Source: an uncultured Blautia sp.
Lineage (GTDB): Bacteria; Bacillota; Clostridia; Lachnospirales; Lachnospiraceae
Length of the DNA: 64,000 nt
Direction: 5' to 3'
NCBI RefSeq assembly: GCF_934371575.1
Contig: NZ_CAKRNY010000002.1
Span: 76,572-140,571, forward strand
A program made the position numbers and the translations under genes. Shown piece after piece: positions 26,340 to 35,155 of this stretch (position 1 is its first letter; the number at the start of each line of letters is the position of its first letter). Below the pieces are notes generated by a model. The model was given only the letters and a program-made list of their open reading frames with translations, made no database searches and was not told where the DNA came from.

Positions 26340-27702
26340 ATTTTCCTCCATAACATTTCTCCATCATTTCAGTTACATGCTTCATCATGGAAAACTCAAG
26401 ATTCGCATTACATATATTCGTATTCCATTCAGATAAAATACTAGGATCAGATAATATTTGTTTCAAAGCCAAATATAGCTGTTTATTTTCAGTACCATAT
26501 ATTTTTCCAAAAGGTTGCTCACTCTGTTCCAATAAGATTTTAGAGCCTACATTCTCTGATATAACAACAGGTACTCCAAAACTTAATGCCTCCAGAACCA
26601 CAAAGCCAAATGTTTCTTTCCATATACTAGGAACAACCACTACATCGTTTTGATCATAGATATCGGACAACTCATTTCTCTTATACGGCAAATGTTCTTC
26701 CACATAACTTGTTTTTTCGCCTTGTTCTGAAAAATATATATTCAGGCAAAAATCATAATTTTCTTTATATAATAAATTTAAAACCTCTATTAAATTATAA
26801 AACCCTTTATGCACACTGTTATTCGCCAAAAAGCCAATGCGGATCTTTTTTCCGTACTGCCTTAATTTTCTTCTGTCGCTGCAATATTGATTGCAAATTG
26901 GTACTACTACATGAGAAACATTTCCAATTCGTTTTACATATTCGTCCCTTGCTACATTACTGTTAAAATGAAAAAAATCAATCATTTTCCAGATATCCCA
27001 ATAATAGCGTCTTAGTTTTTCATATTCTGCACCCGAAACTGAATTGTCTTCTTTATCAGTTTCAATTGATGTCTGATTTCTATTCAATATTCCGGCTTTT
27101 ATTCTCATCAACTTCTGCAACACCTTCAATGCGTAGCGTTGATTCATAAAAAGCCTTAGCAAAAACGATTGATCAAACATTAAATGCAGTGTGCCAAAAC
27201 TATTACAACAGCAAGCTTCACATCTATCCCAGCTTTCTGCCCTGCAAGCTTGTCCATCTTTTATTAAATTTGTACTGGGGCAAATGCCAAAATAATCATG
27301 AGAGGTATACACAATCCGAATATTTAATGCTTTAGCGGCCTGAAAGAAACTTCTGTGAATTCCCATAAGACTATGAACATGTATTATTTCTGGTTTAATT
27401 TTTTCCAGAAATTTTTTATATTCATTATAGCCTACACTGCGGCTATACCATTCAACGTCTTTTATTCCACAAGTCATAGGAATGGGAAGTGGATTCTGAA
27501 TACAATACCAGTTAAAATTCTGAAACTTTTTTTTCCGAAACCAGATATGTGTTCTGTTTCTTCCCCATATTGCGCCAGGGGTGAGAAGCTCAACACTATT
27601 TCCCTGCTTCCGTTGTATTTCAGCTAAATCAAGGGCATAATCAACAAGTCCGCCAACCCGAACTGGTGGAAGTCCATGTAAATAATGTAATATTTTTCCC
27701 AT
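26329..27702 (-). CDS. GT4 family glycosyltransferase
   Basis: A 457-residue retaining GT-B enzyme. The N-terminal 'LPPVRVGGLVDYALDLAEIQ' is the glycine-rich acceptor loop of GT4, 'IIHVHSLMG' is mid-domain, and 'FGFVVLEALSFGVPVVISENVG' is the nucleotide-sugar E-x7-E-like region. A Cys-rich segment ('CRAESWDRCEACCCN') parallels the one in the next gene, suggesting related origins. A candidate promoter lies about 75 bases upstream. It acts in assembly of the exported glycan on the cytoplasmic side. Confidence 0.9.
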   Translation of the reverse strand: MGKILHYLHGLPPVRVGGLVDYALDLAEIQRKQGNSVELLTPGAIWGRNRTHIWFRKKKFQNFNWYCIQNPLPIPMTCGIKDVEWYSRSVGYNEYKKFLEKIKPEIIHVHSLMGIHRSFFQAAKALNIRIVYTSHDYFGICPSTNLIKDGQACRAESWDRCEACCCNSFGTLHLMFDQSFLLRLFMNQRYALKVLQKLMRIKAGILNRNQTSIETDKEDNSVSGAEYEKLRRYYWDIWKMIDFFHFNSNVARDEYVKRIGNVSHVVVPICNQYCSDRRKLRQYGKKIRIGFLANNSVHKGFYNLIEVLNLLYKENYDFCLNIYFSEQGEKTSYVEEHLPYKRNELSDIYDQNDVVVVPSIWKETFGFVVLEALSFGVPVVISENVGSKILLEQSEQPFGKIYGTENKQLYLALKQILSDPSILSEWNTNICNANLEFSMMKHVTEMMEKCYGGKYEQ

Positions 27703-27772
27703 ATAAAATCATATACTCCAACTTTGGTATATCTCTTACCCATCAGGTTCAAACCTGCTAAAAAACATTGCT

Positions 27773-27801
27773 ATACTATCATATCCATATTTAAAAAGCA
27801 A
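27773..27801 (-). promoter_or_regulatory. Candidate internal promoter in the glycan locus
   Basis: On the minus strand TTGCTT (27796-27801) and TAGTAT (27773-27778) are spaced by 17 bases. They lie in the 109-base gap before the GT4 gene. A small palindrome CAGGTTCAAACCTG (27744-27757) follows in the leader. Confidence 0.45.
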
Positions 27802-27811
27802 GAATTCCGCC

Positions 27812-28762
27812 TTAGTACCGATTTATTAAAAAGCAGATTCTTAATGCACAACGTCCACCTAAAGAAGGTCTAAATATTTTGTCAAACCAGATTCTTTTCC
27901 ACCATATTTTTAGATTTTTCTTCTTCGTTGCATATAGTTCTAGCACTTTTCTATCCTTTGGCATCATTTTTTTTCCATACACTTCATAAAATCTTTCCAA
28001 TACAGCGTGGTTTTCTTTCATAGCATGCCCCAATATCTCATTTCTAATCCAGTTCTTTATCAGTGACTGTTTGCTTGCATTACTGGCTGTAACAGCATTT
28101 TCATGTCTTCTATAGTATGCTGTGCATGTAGGATCGTAAATAATCCTTCCAAACGCAGCGGCAGTTTTTTGCACCCAGCCATCGTGGGGGAGACCTTTGT
28201 GGTCAAAATCACCAAGAACCAGTTTTCTTAAGCTTTCATTAATGAGAATACTAAAACCAAAAGCTGGCGTATAAAAAAGAACATTTTCAAACTTTATATC
28301 TTCCTGATATACCATTCCTTCTTTTTTTAAGTTAAGATTTTCATTGCATCGGTAAAAATTAGAAAAATATAACAATGGCAGATCCGTGGATAACTGATTT
28401 TCATTTTTTGTATTTTTCTCTTTTTCCAAAGCAAGAACTCCTCGTTCAACCTTTTTCGGAAGCCAGACATCATCCTGATCGCAAAATGCATAATAATCTG
28501 CACCGTAAGCATCTTCCAGAAGTTTCCAGAAACTTTGCATATAACCCAAATTTTCATGTTTTTCATTGGGAATCCATACTGTCTTTGCTGCATATTTCGG
28601 ATGTTTTGTCAGATATTGTCCTATTTTTTCTATTGTTGAATCCGTAGAACCGTCATCTCTTATATATAACCGAATTTCCTGGCAGGTCTGATTGAATATA
28701 CTCTCCAACTGATCTATTATATATCTTTCTCCATTATATGTAGACAATAAAATATGTACCAT
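27812..28762 (-). CDS. GT2 glycosyltransferase, rhamnosyltransferase-like
   Basis: A 316-residue GT2 enzyme with 'HILLSTYNGERYIIDQLESI', 'IRDDGSTDSTIE' and the 'FCDQDDVWLPKKV' metal site near residue 98. This is the form common in rhamnosyltransferases of streptococcal rhamnan and O-antigen synthesis. It is intact and of usual length, lying 21 bases after the GT8 gene. No dTDP-rhamnose synthesis genes are present in the window, so the sugar remains open. Confidence 0.88.
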   Translation of the reverse strand: MVHILLSTYNGERYIIDQLESIFNQTCQEIRLYIRDDGSTDSTIEKIGQYLTKHPKYAAKTVWIPNEKHENLGYMQSFWKLLEDAYGADYYAFCDQDDVWLPKKVERGVLALEKEKNTKNENQLSTDLPLLYFSNFYRCNENLNLKKEGMVYQEDIKFENVLFYTPAFGFSILINESLRKLVLGDFDHKGLPHDGWVQKTAAAFGRIIYDPTCTAYYRRHENAVTASNASKQSLIKNWIRNEILGHAMKENHAVLERFYEVYGKKMMPKDRKVLELYATKKKNLKIWWKRIWFDKIFRPSLGGRCALRICFLINRY

Positions 28763-28783
28763 TTTACACCTATTTTCTCATTA

Positions 28784-29761
28784 TTATGATTTTTTAACTA
28801 ACTGGTAATAATAAATCCCAATCAACTGAGTGAACCATTTGCGAAACCACGGAAAAACTCTAGTGATACAATTTAATATATGATAGAAAAAAAGCACTCC
28901 CTCTTTTCCATAAATTAATGGCATATCTCTCCAAGGAGAATTTAGTTTATATTTCTCATATATATTCCTGTATGGACTATAATTTCCATGCATCCAGGGA
29001 CGCTCCTCTCCCATAAAATGAATCAGTACTGGCTTCTGCCGAATAGCCTTATACTCTTCTGCATCCTTACAATAATATTCCGGCTGGTAATTTCGAATAA
29101 AATAACGTGGAAAATAATATAGTGCCGGATTGTAATTATATGTATGGGACAATTTCTTTATACGTCCTCTGCAACAATGATTCAAAATATCCTGATCATT
29201 ATATAGAAGTTTTCCATTCTGCTCTATAAAATATTGAAGAAATTGCTCTGAAATTCTTTCTTTCCGCCAATAGGAAAGATTGATTCCCATAACACCACAA
29301 TTAAAATAGGTATCTTTTTCTTCAAGCCCAATCTCTATCTTTTGTTTCTTTGGCATGCAAAGCTCTGGTACAGCTGCAAAAGCATTTCCTTCCAAATCTT
29401 CTTTTTCTAGATTCCATATATTTCCATTTGCAATCACATCACAATCCAAATACAATACTTTCTCTACACTTTCCGGCAAATAGGAATCAAGAAATAGCCT
29501 AGCCAAAACAATAGGATGAAATCCTGCTGTGTCCACCCGAGAATGAAAACGACTTATATAATCAGAAACGTCAACAAAATAAATATTCACCTCACCACCA
29601 TCAATCAGTTTCGCCAATTGTTGCTTATGTTCTTCTGATAAGTCTGGTGAACAAATATAAAAATTTAGTTCTTCTCTGTTTTTACGATTCATTAAAATGG
29701 AGTTCATGGAAATTCCTAGCAACGAAATATAGGAATCAGTAGCTATATATACAATATTCAT
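28784..29761 (-). CDS. GT8 family glycosyltransferase
   Basis: A 325-residue retaining GT8 enzyme (LgtC/glycogenin fold). 'NIVYIATDSYISLLGISMNS' begins the fold, 'VLYLDCDVIANGNIWNL' near residue 103 is the D-x-D metal site, and 'HFMGEERPWMHG' near residue 250 is the conserved donor-binding loop. It usually transfers galactose or glucose from UDP-sugar. A GAGG site precedes the ATG. It is first in a run of genes ending at wzt and beyond, after a terminator that separates it from the DUF2304 group. Confidence 0.9.
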   Translation of the reverse strand: MNIVYIATDSYISLLGISMNSILMNRKNREELNFYICSPDLSEEHKQQLAKLIDGGEVNIYFVDVSDYISRFHSRVDTAGFHPIVLARLFLDSYLPESVEKVLYLDCDVIANGNIWNLEKEDLEGNAFAAVPELCMPKKQKIEIGLEEKDTYFNCGVMGINLSYWRKERISEQFLQYFIEQNGKLLYNDQDILNHCCRGRIKKLSHTYNYNPALYYFPRYFIRNYQPEYYCKDAEEYKAIRQKPVLIHFMGEERPWMHGNYSPYRNIYEKYKLNSPWRDMPLIYGKEGVLFFYHILNCITRVFPWFRKWFTQLIGIYYYQLVKKS

Positions 29762-29793
29762 AGATTTCCTCTTTCAAGCGTATATTCTATTTT

Positions 29794-29822
29794 ATTATAA
29801 CTCAGAATATATAATTATAAAA
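29794..29822 (-). promoter_or_regulatory. Weak promoter before the GT8 gene
   Basis: A perfect TATAAT (minus strand, 29794-29799) lies 32 bases before the GT8 ATG. The -35 at 17-base spacing (TTTTAT) is poor. The position directly after a terminator supports a new transcript start here. Confidence 0.4.
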
Positions 29823-29835
29823 GTCTCAGTTCCAC

Positions 29836-29863
29836 GAAAAAAGCCTCAGTAAAAACTAAGGCT
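29836..29863 (-). terminator. Terminator after the first glycan gene group
   Basis: AGCCTTAGT pairs with ACTGAGGCT across a T-rich loop on the minus strand, followed by a T-tract, 22 bases past the stop at 29885. It divides the glycan locus into an upstream four-gene and a downstream longer unit. Confidence 0.85.
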
Positions 29864-29884
29864 CTAAGTTACATTTGTTGTTTT

Positions 29885-30685
29885 TCACACCTCATTTGAC
29901 TTCTCACTACTCTGATAAACCTTTTCAATCAGCGCCGCCATCCATCCCGGCCAAAATTTTCGGAACATATAGAGGTCTTCTTCTCTTCTTCCATTCTCTT
30001 CAATTAGCTCAGAAGTAGTAGATTCCTGATGGATACGATGCTCCATTCCCGGGCGGGCGCTATAGGCAAATTCACCTTTTCTTCGGGAAAGCTCTTCCCA
30101 GGCCTGCCAGTCAATATTGCTTTTCATGTTATTTTTAAAAGAAAAACCGTCTAAGTTTTCTTTGGCAAGAGTGACTGCAGGACAGCAGATGGCAGATCCC
30201 ATGGAAAGGATCCTTCTGCGTACGAAACGACTTCTCCAAAATAAAGGAAGCTTCAATGGCGTAAGCATCAGACGCTTCACCTTCAGAAGCCGATTGGAAG
30301 TTACTGTTTCTCCATTTCGAAGTTCATTATAATCTGTAAAAATAACAAGAGGATGACGGCATTTTTTTGCTGCTGCCAGAACATCCTCTGTGTAGTTCTC
30401 ATAATATCGGTCGTCCTGATGGGCAAGGGTTACAAATGGCGTGGATGCACAGTTATAAGCAAAATTCCAGTCCCCGGCAAGACCTTTTTCCCCACTATTT
30501 ACCAGTACGGTCAATCCGTATTTCCGGCTAAGCCCGGTTATGTGATCATTGGGAGTAGATGTGGCGATCAGGATTCCAGTTCTCACTTTCTGGTTTAAAA
30601 GAGACTGAATGCAATTTTCCAGATAGGGGCTTTCCCCATAAGCACACACCACAAATGTATGACATTTCAATTCCTGATTCATCAT
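29885..30685 (-). CDS. GT2 family glycosyltransferase
   Basis: A 266-residue GT2 enzyme with 'FVVCAYGESPYLENCIQSLL' at the start and 'VTLAHQDDRYYENY', the metal site, near residue 90. It overlaps the DUF2304 stop by four bases (ATGA). The order GT2-DUF2304-GT2 is a recurring unit in cell-wall polysaccharide loci. It lacks membrane helices, so it acts on the cytoplasmic face. Confidence 0.88.
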   Translation of the reverse strand: MMNQELKCHTFVVCAYGESPYLENCIQSLLNQKVRTGILIATSTPNDHITGLSRKYGLTVLVNSGEKGLAGDWNFAYNCASTPFVTLAHQDDRYYENYTEDVLAAAKKCRHPLVIFTDYNELRNGETVTSNRLLKVKRLMLTPLKLPLFWRSRFVRRRILSMGSAICCPAVTLAKENLDGFSFKNNMKSNIDWQAWEELSRRKGEFAYSARPGMEHRIHQESTTSELIEENGRREEDLYMFRKFWPGWMAALIEKVYQSSEKSNEV

Positions 30686-31116
30686 TTTCCCTCCGGCAGT
30701 CCAATTTCAGCCTTAACTTCTTCCCTCTGGATTTCTTCCGCTTCCAGAAGAGCTTCTTTTTCATCTACTTTATCAATCTTTTTGTTTTCAGCCTTAGAGC
30801 GAAGTGCTACTTCTGCGGACAGAACTCCAATCTTATCTTCCAATTGGGAAACGATAATTGACAAAGTAAATATTTTCTCCACCAGAAGAAAAATAATTAC
30901 AAGAAACACCAGGTTACTGGGGGATATAATTCCAAAAATCTGGCATAGCTTAAAAGAAATTTCCGGAAAAATTGCCAGCACAAGCAATATAGCTGCAAAG
31001 AAAATCCAGAAAATAGCATCTTCCATTTTCACCTTGTTTTTCCGTATTTTACGAAGGATCCATGCCACAGTCAGAACAGATGCAACAATAAGTAAGGCTT
31101 TCAATGTATCACTCAT
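30682..31116 (-). CDS. DUF2304 small membrane protein
   Basis: A 144-residue protein with three hydrophobic helices (about 5-22, 34-52, 64-90) and a charged C-terminal tail. This is the DUF2304 layout. Proteins of this kind accompany polyprenyl-phosphate GT2 enzymes and are thought to stabilise or stimulate them (GacJ beside GacI is the closest parallel I know; the family match there is from memory). It overlaps both neighbouring genes by four bases, so all three are translationally coupled. Confidence 0.85.
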   Translation of the reverse strand: MSDTLKALLIVASVLTVAWILRKIRKNKVKMEDAIFWIFFAAILLVLAIFPEISFKLCQIFGIISPSNLVFLVIIFLLVEKIFTLSIIVSQLEDKIGVLSAEVALRSKAENKKIDKVDEKEALLEAEEIQREEVKAEIGLPEGK

Positions 31117-31841
31117 TTCATGTCTCCTTTCTCACGCTTGCGCACCCATTGGAAAATAAAAATGGAAAAGAACATTTTCATCATATACCAGATGGAATTC
31201 TTAAAATCCAGATAACTGGTTCCTGCAATTCGCTCATGCATTTCCACCTGCACTTCCTCAATCTTTACCCCACTGTTTAACAGATATGCCAGTGTATCCG
31301 GTTCCGGACTATAGTTAATATCGTAACCAAAGCGCTTGATCATCCGCTTATTAAACAAACGCATTCCGGAAGTCACATCTCCAATGTATTTTCCGCCTGT
31401 TGTGAGCATGATGGCGTAGGTCAGCAGCTGGCTCCCGATCATTCTGGAGTTGATGGGTTTCCGCTGCGTCTTGAAACGAGAACCAATCACAATATCACAA
31501 CCAGTTCTTTCCATCTCTGTAATCATATCTTCTATATACTTTGGATCGTGCTGACCATCGCCATCCAACTGGAGAACATAATCGTACCCATAATAGTTTG
31601 CATAGCGCATGCCACTTTTGATAGCACCTGAAAGTCCTGTATTCACAGGCAGATCCATGAAATTATAGCCGTGGCGGGCACAGATTTTACGGGTGTCGTC
31701 TGTGGAACCGTCATTAATTACCACATAGTCATACTGAGGGTAATTTTTCTCAAGATTGTCTACAACCTGCTCAATGCAGCCAGCTTCATTATAGGCAGGA
31801 ATGATGATCAGAATTTTTGATATTGTTTTTATTGAAGCCAT
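31113..31841 (-). CDS. GT2 polyprenyl-phosphate glycosyltransferase (GacI-like)
   Basis: A 242-residue GT2 enzyme of the DPM1/GacI type. 'LIIIPAYNEAGCIEQVVDNL', 'VINDGSTDDTR' and 'LQLDGDGQHDPKYI' (metal site near residue 95) are clear, together with 'MRLFNKRMIKRFGY' and the acceptor loop 'HERIAGTSYLDFKNS'. There is at most one weak C-terminal hydrophobic stretch. With DUF2304 next to it, it probably makes undecaprenyl-phosphate-sugar for side-chain addition. A GGAGA site precedes the ATG. Confidence 0.9.
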   Translation of the reverse strand: MASIKTISKILIIIPAYNEAGCIEQVVDNLEKNYPQYDYVVINDGSTDDTRKICARHGYNFMDLPVNTGLSGAIKSGMRYANYYGYDYVLQLDGDGQHDPKYIEDMITEMERTGCDIVIGSRFKTQRKPINSRMIGSQLLTYAIMLTTGGKYIGDVTSGMRLFNKRMIKRFGYDINYSPEPDTLAYLLNSGVKIEEVQVEMHERIAGTSYLDFKNSIWYMMKMFFSIFIFQWVRKREKGDMK

Positions 31842-31872
31842 GAATTCTCCATTCTGTGTTTGTTTCTAATAT

Positions 31873-33042
31873 TCATAAAAGGTATCTGGTTCTGTAATTT
31901 TCCACAATCCCCACCAGTTCTTTTGCCCTTGCCTCAAAAGAGTATTTCTCCCGAATCATAGGCCACTGGGCATCCACTTTTGCCTTCACTTCATCATAAT
32001 GATTCTCAATTTCTTTCACGCACTGGTCAAATTCTTCTTTATTGTTATAGTACAGCACTGCATCCGGGAAAATTTCCTGCAGTTCGTCGCAGCAATCGGA
32101 GATCACTGGCAAGCCGCATGCCAGGGCATCAAAAATACGATTATTGACAAACTGATAATCCAGCATATCTTTCCAGTGATCGTTAAGTGTAACCCGGGCG
32201 CTGCGATACAGTTCCGGAATCTGGCTGTTTTCAATAAAAACCTCCTGCACCATTGTTTTATCCGGGCCAAGCATGGCTTTCCAGCCCGCGCCCCAGATTT
32301 TCAGCGGCAGCTTATCCTTCGCTGCCCAAAGTACGCAGGGGCGGGCTACACCTCGGGAATTTCCAATAAAAAGATAGTCTTTCCCCCGTTTTTTCTCACT
32401 TTCTTTATCTGGATAAAACAGTTCTGTATCTGTGCACTGAAGAAGAGGGTATACCGGAATATCAAGTTTCTTCTGCAGCTCCCTGGCATAGTGGAGAGAA
32501 CCCACGCAGATCACATCGTAAAGCCTGTATTCTTCTTCTGTCACCATTTCCGGGTGGCTGATGTTCCACATAATGTAGAGGCATTTGGCATTCCGGCGGT
32601 CCGGACGGTAAAACTCACGGCCTCTTAGTACCAGTACCACATCTGCATTCACTTCACAGTCCCAGTCTTCATGAAGGTCAATTATGGTATACATCCCCAT
32701 TCTGTCAAGATAGCGTTTCAGCGCGACTGCATAGGCATAATCTCCCCAGCGGACCTTCTTCTCGCCTTCCGGTGCCGGACATTTGAGTACCCAGATCTGG
32801 CGGTCTCCAGCATCCTGCTGTACCTGGATGGCGCGTTTCGCCCATTCATCACGACGATGGAACTCATTTGCAATACAATCCTTCAGTTCCTGAGCCGGAA
32901 GGATATTCCGCTGCAGCTCAGTTAGAATTTTCTCCTGGCGCTTGTTTGCTTTCTCCAGTTCCTTAAGCTTATTATCCATATAAGTACGGCTGACCGGAAT
33001 CAGACTTCGCAGTTTCTGTTTCAATATATCTATAAAGCTCAT
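31873..33042 (-). CDS. CgeB-like GT1 glycosyltransferase
   Basis: A GT-B glycosyltransferase of the CgeB/Glyco_trans_1_2 type, 389 residues. A short coiled coil (about 20-50) is followed by the GT-B core. 'DYLFIGNSRGVARPCVL' (about 225), 'VFIENSQIPELYRSARVTLN' and 'FVNNRIFDALACGLPVISD' (nucleotide-sugar site near 310) are visible. The ATG at 33042 is chosen because GAGGAG lies ahead of it; an ATG at 33057 has no site. It is the first gene of the surface-glycan locus behind a strong promoter. Confidence 0.85.
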   Translation of the reverse strand: MSFIDILKQKLRSLIPVSRTYMDNKLKELEKANKRQEKILTELQRNILPAQELKDCIANEFHRRDEWAKRAIQVQQDAGDRQIWVLKCPAPEGEKKVRWGDYAYAVALKRYLDRMGMYTIIDLHEDWDCEVNADVVLVLRGREFYRPDRRNAKCLYIMWNISHPEMVTEEEYRLYDVICVGSLHYARELQKKLDIPVYPLLQCTDTELFYPDKESEKKRGKDYLFIGNSRGVARPCVLWAAKDKLPLKIWGAGWKAMLGPDKTMVQEVFIENSQIPELYRSARVTLNDHWKDMLDYQFVNNRIFDALACGLPVISDCCDELQEIFPDAVLYYNNKEEFDQCVKEIENHYDEVKAKVDAQWPMIREKYSFEARAKELVGIVENYRTRYLL

Positions 33043-33105
33043 GGAAAATCTCCTCATTTTAAGCTGTAATTTTATAACAAATTAACATTTTGGGCTTTGT
33101 CCATT

Positions 33106-33134
33106 ATTATAGCGAAATCCCTATGCAAACGCAA
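33106..33134 (-). promoter_or_regulatory. Main promoter of the glycan locus
   Basis: On the minus strand TTGCGT (33129-33134) and a perfect TATAAT (33106-33111) have a 17-base spacer. Transcription begins about 55 bases before the ATG at 33042. Confidence 0.7.
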
Positions 33135-33203
33135 CCATTCTCAGCTTCACAATTTTTTCATTATTTTTTCTGCTTTTTGTCACTAGGAAAGTAATTTGGA
33201 ATT

Positions 33204-33212
33204 TGCTATAAT
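33204..33212 (+). promoter_or_regulatory. Extended -10 promoter of the secreted-protein gene
   Basis: TTGCTATAAT (TGn-TATAAT form) lies about 60 bases before the ATG at 33274, with no clear -35. It is divergent from the glycan-locus promoter, which lies about 70 bases away. Confidence 0.55.
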
Positions 33213-33273
33213 GATTTTATTGAGAGGTCAGGCTCTTTCCCTGGCTTATTAATTCCCAGGAGGATAGCGATTC

Positions 33274-34056
33274 ATGCGAAGAAAAAAGAGTTTACTAATA
33301 ACATCAATGCTTGCTTTTTCCCTTTGCAGCACTTCTGTTATTCCAGTGTTGGCTGAGGATACAGATACAGTCAGCGGACAGACTGCAGATACCGGAACCG
33401 CTGAGGATGCCCAGAATGCAGATTCTCAGGATGCGGATTCCCAGGATATAGATTCCCAGGATGCGGATTCCCAGAGTGAAGATACTAAGGAAACCCCTTA
33501 TGAGAAGGGTACGATCACAGATACCGATTTTCAGAGCGAATGGCTGAATCTGAAGTTCACGCCACCGGAAACGGTTGTTATGAATACAGAGAAAGAGCTT
33601 CAGTCCGTCATGAAGCAGGGACAGAGCACACTTGAGGAATCTTCCGGAGTGGAGCTTGGCGAGGATGCCTTATCCGGTACGGTTTATGAGATGATGGCTT
33701 CGTCTGTCTCCGGTTTTCCCAATGTTTCATTGGTTGTGGAGGACGCAGCCCTTGAGAATATGACAGTAGACCAGTATTTCCTGGCCGCACAGCAGATGCT
33801 GGATGCTACCGGAATGGGGTATACTTATTCCGATATCACGGACGCGCAGATTGCAGGACAGGATTTCAGAGTTATGGAAACAACTGTAACGATCAATGAT
33901 TATGAGGTTCTTCAAAAATATTGTACCCGTAAACAGGGAGGAAAGTTTGTCTCCATTATTTTATCCTACACTACAGATACGACAGCAGAAGCAGATGAAA
34001 TTCTGGCAGCTTTCACTCCATTAAGCACAGATACGGAGGCTGCACCTGCAGAATAA
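33274..34056 (+). CDS. Secreted protein with acidic repeat region
   Basis: A 260-residue exported protein of unknown function. The signal peptide spans about residues 1-27 and ends at 'PVLAED'. An acidic Asp/Ser/Gln region of about 45 residues follows, built from 'DADSQD'-type repeats. A globular domain of about 180 residues ('FTPPETVVMNTEKEL', 'GQDFRVMETTVT') then has a pattern like small PsbP/DUF1795-type proteins. AGGAGG lies ahead of the ATG. It is followed three bases later by the HD-domain gene. I cannot name a function. Confidence 0.75.
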   Translation: MRRKKSLLITSMLAFSLCSTSVIPVLAEDTDTVSGQTADTGTAEDAQNADSQDADSQDIDSQDADSQSEDTKETPYEKGTITDTDFQSEWLNLKFTPPETVVMNTEKELQSVMKQGQSTLEESSGVELGEDALSGTVYEMMASSVSGFPNVSLVVEDAALENMTVDQYFLAAQQMLDATGMGYTYSDITDAQIAGQDFRVMETTVTINDYEVLQKYCTRKQGGKFVSIILSYTTDTTAEADEILAAFTPLSTDTEAAPAE

Positions 34057-34059
34057 ACT

Positions 34060-34509
34060 ATGGTCTATACGCCTTTAACCATAAAAGCGATAAAAACAGC
34101 ATACAATGCCCACATGGGTCAGTGTGACCAGAGTGGTATCCCTTATATTTTTCATCCGTTTCATCTAGCTGAACAGATGACAGATGAAGTTACCACCTGT
34201 ATTGCCCTTCTCCATGATGTTTTGGAGGATACTGAGATGACACTGCCGGAACTGGAGGCAGAATTTCCCAGCGAAGTCACAGAAGCAGTTCAACTGCTCA
34301 CCCATGATTCTTCAGATGATTATCTGGAATATGTACGCAGACTTTGTAAAAATCCATTGGCACGAAAGGTAAAGATTGCAGATCTTGCACATAATTCAGA
34401 TGAAACCCGCCTTTCTTCCGTTACACCTGATCCGGCTCAGCTGAAACACTGGCGTACGAAATATGCTGCGGCAAAGAAGATTATACAGGAATATGAGAAG
34501 TCTTTGTAA
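34060..34509 (+). CDS. HD-domain hydrolase, MESH1/RelA-hydrolase-like
   Basis: A 149-residue stand-alone HD domain similar to the hydrolase half of RelA/SpoT and to MESH1. The metal-binding His of 'YIFHPFHLA' (about 29), 'LLHDVLEDTE' (His-Asp at about 52-53, followed by the Glu-Asp of hydrolases) and 'KIADLAHNSDET' (last Asp at about 108) are all present. There is no synthetase domain. It probably cleaves (p)ppGpp or a related nucleotide; this is inferred from the HDxxED motif. There is no separate ribosome site; translation is likely coupled to the preceding gene three bases away. Confidence 0.75.
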   Translation: MVYTPLTIKAIKTAYNAHMGQCDQSGIPYIFHPFHLAEQMTDEVTTCIALLHDVLEDTEMTLPELEAEFPSEVTEAVQLLTHDSSDDYLEYVRRLCKNPLARKVKIADLAHNSDETRLSSVTPDPAQLKHWRTKYAAAKKIIQEYEKSL

Positions 34510-34510
34510 A

Positions 34511-35155
34511 TCACACGGATTTCACCCGCAGAATCTCTTTCGTCAGCTCCTGGTGTGGCTTGTTCGTATCGGCCTGAAATACTGCCACATGATTCAGGTC
34601 TGCGCCTCCATCTGTGTATGCAGGAAAAAGAAAGCCGCACTCCGGAGCCCCAGGCTCGTATTCATTGGCAAGAGGGCAGATTACACATATCAAATATTCA
34701 AACACAGATTCTGATTCCCATAATCTTTCTTTATCAGCTGCCTTGGCAGGAATATCGTATCTGTCGTGAAAAACATAGACAGCATAGGGCTCACGGCTTT
34801 TATAATGCTCCATTACGAGATCGTAAAAGCTATCCATAAGAGCATCATTTTTCAGTCCGCATTCCCGAAGAGCCATCAGTAGCTGCCAGACTGTCCCAGG
34901 TCTTCTGTCTTCATCTGCGAATTCATAACGTTTCAGATTCACATTGGTTGCCGCAAAGGGAACAGCCTTGGCAAGCTCAATATTTTTCTTCTTTTCACCT
35001 GAAGACAGCTTAAGAAAATTCACATTAAAGCTACCATCGAAATCTCCATCTTTATCCACATAGCATCCTGCGATCCTTGTAAAAGAGCTTCGGGCCACAT
35101 TCATTCTCCTGGTCAGTGCCAGCATATCTTCACGATCAATTTTGTTGGTCATCAT
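34511..35155 (-). CDS. DUF4317 family protein, short
   Basis: A 214-residue protein recognised as DUF4317 ('DREDMLALTRRMNVARSSFTRI', 'GCYVDKDGDFDGSFNVNFLKL'), a Firmicutes family of unknown function usually near 400 residues. Here only the N-terminal half is present, with a proper stop, so it may be truncated or a short subtype. The ATG at 35155 overlaps the stop of the aminotransferase gene by four bases; the longer frame to 35206 is rejected. It converges with the HD-domain gene with one base between. Confidence 0.7.
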   Translation of the reverse strand: MMTNKIDREDMLALTRRMNVARSSFTRIAGCYVDKDGDFDGSFNVNFLKLSSGEKKKNIELAKAVPFAATNVNLKRYEFADEDRRPGTVWQLLMALRECGLKNDALMDSFYDLVMEHYKSREPYAVYVFHDRYDIPAKAADKERLWESESVFEYLICVICPLANEYEPGAPECGFLFPAYTDGGADLNHVAVFQADTNKPHQELTKEILRVKSV

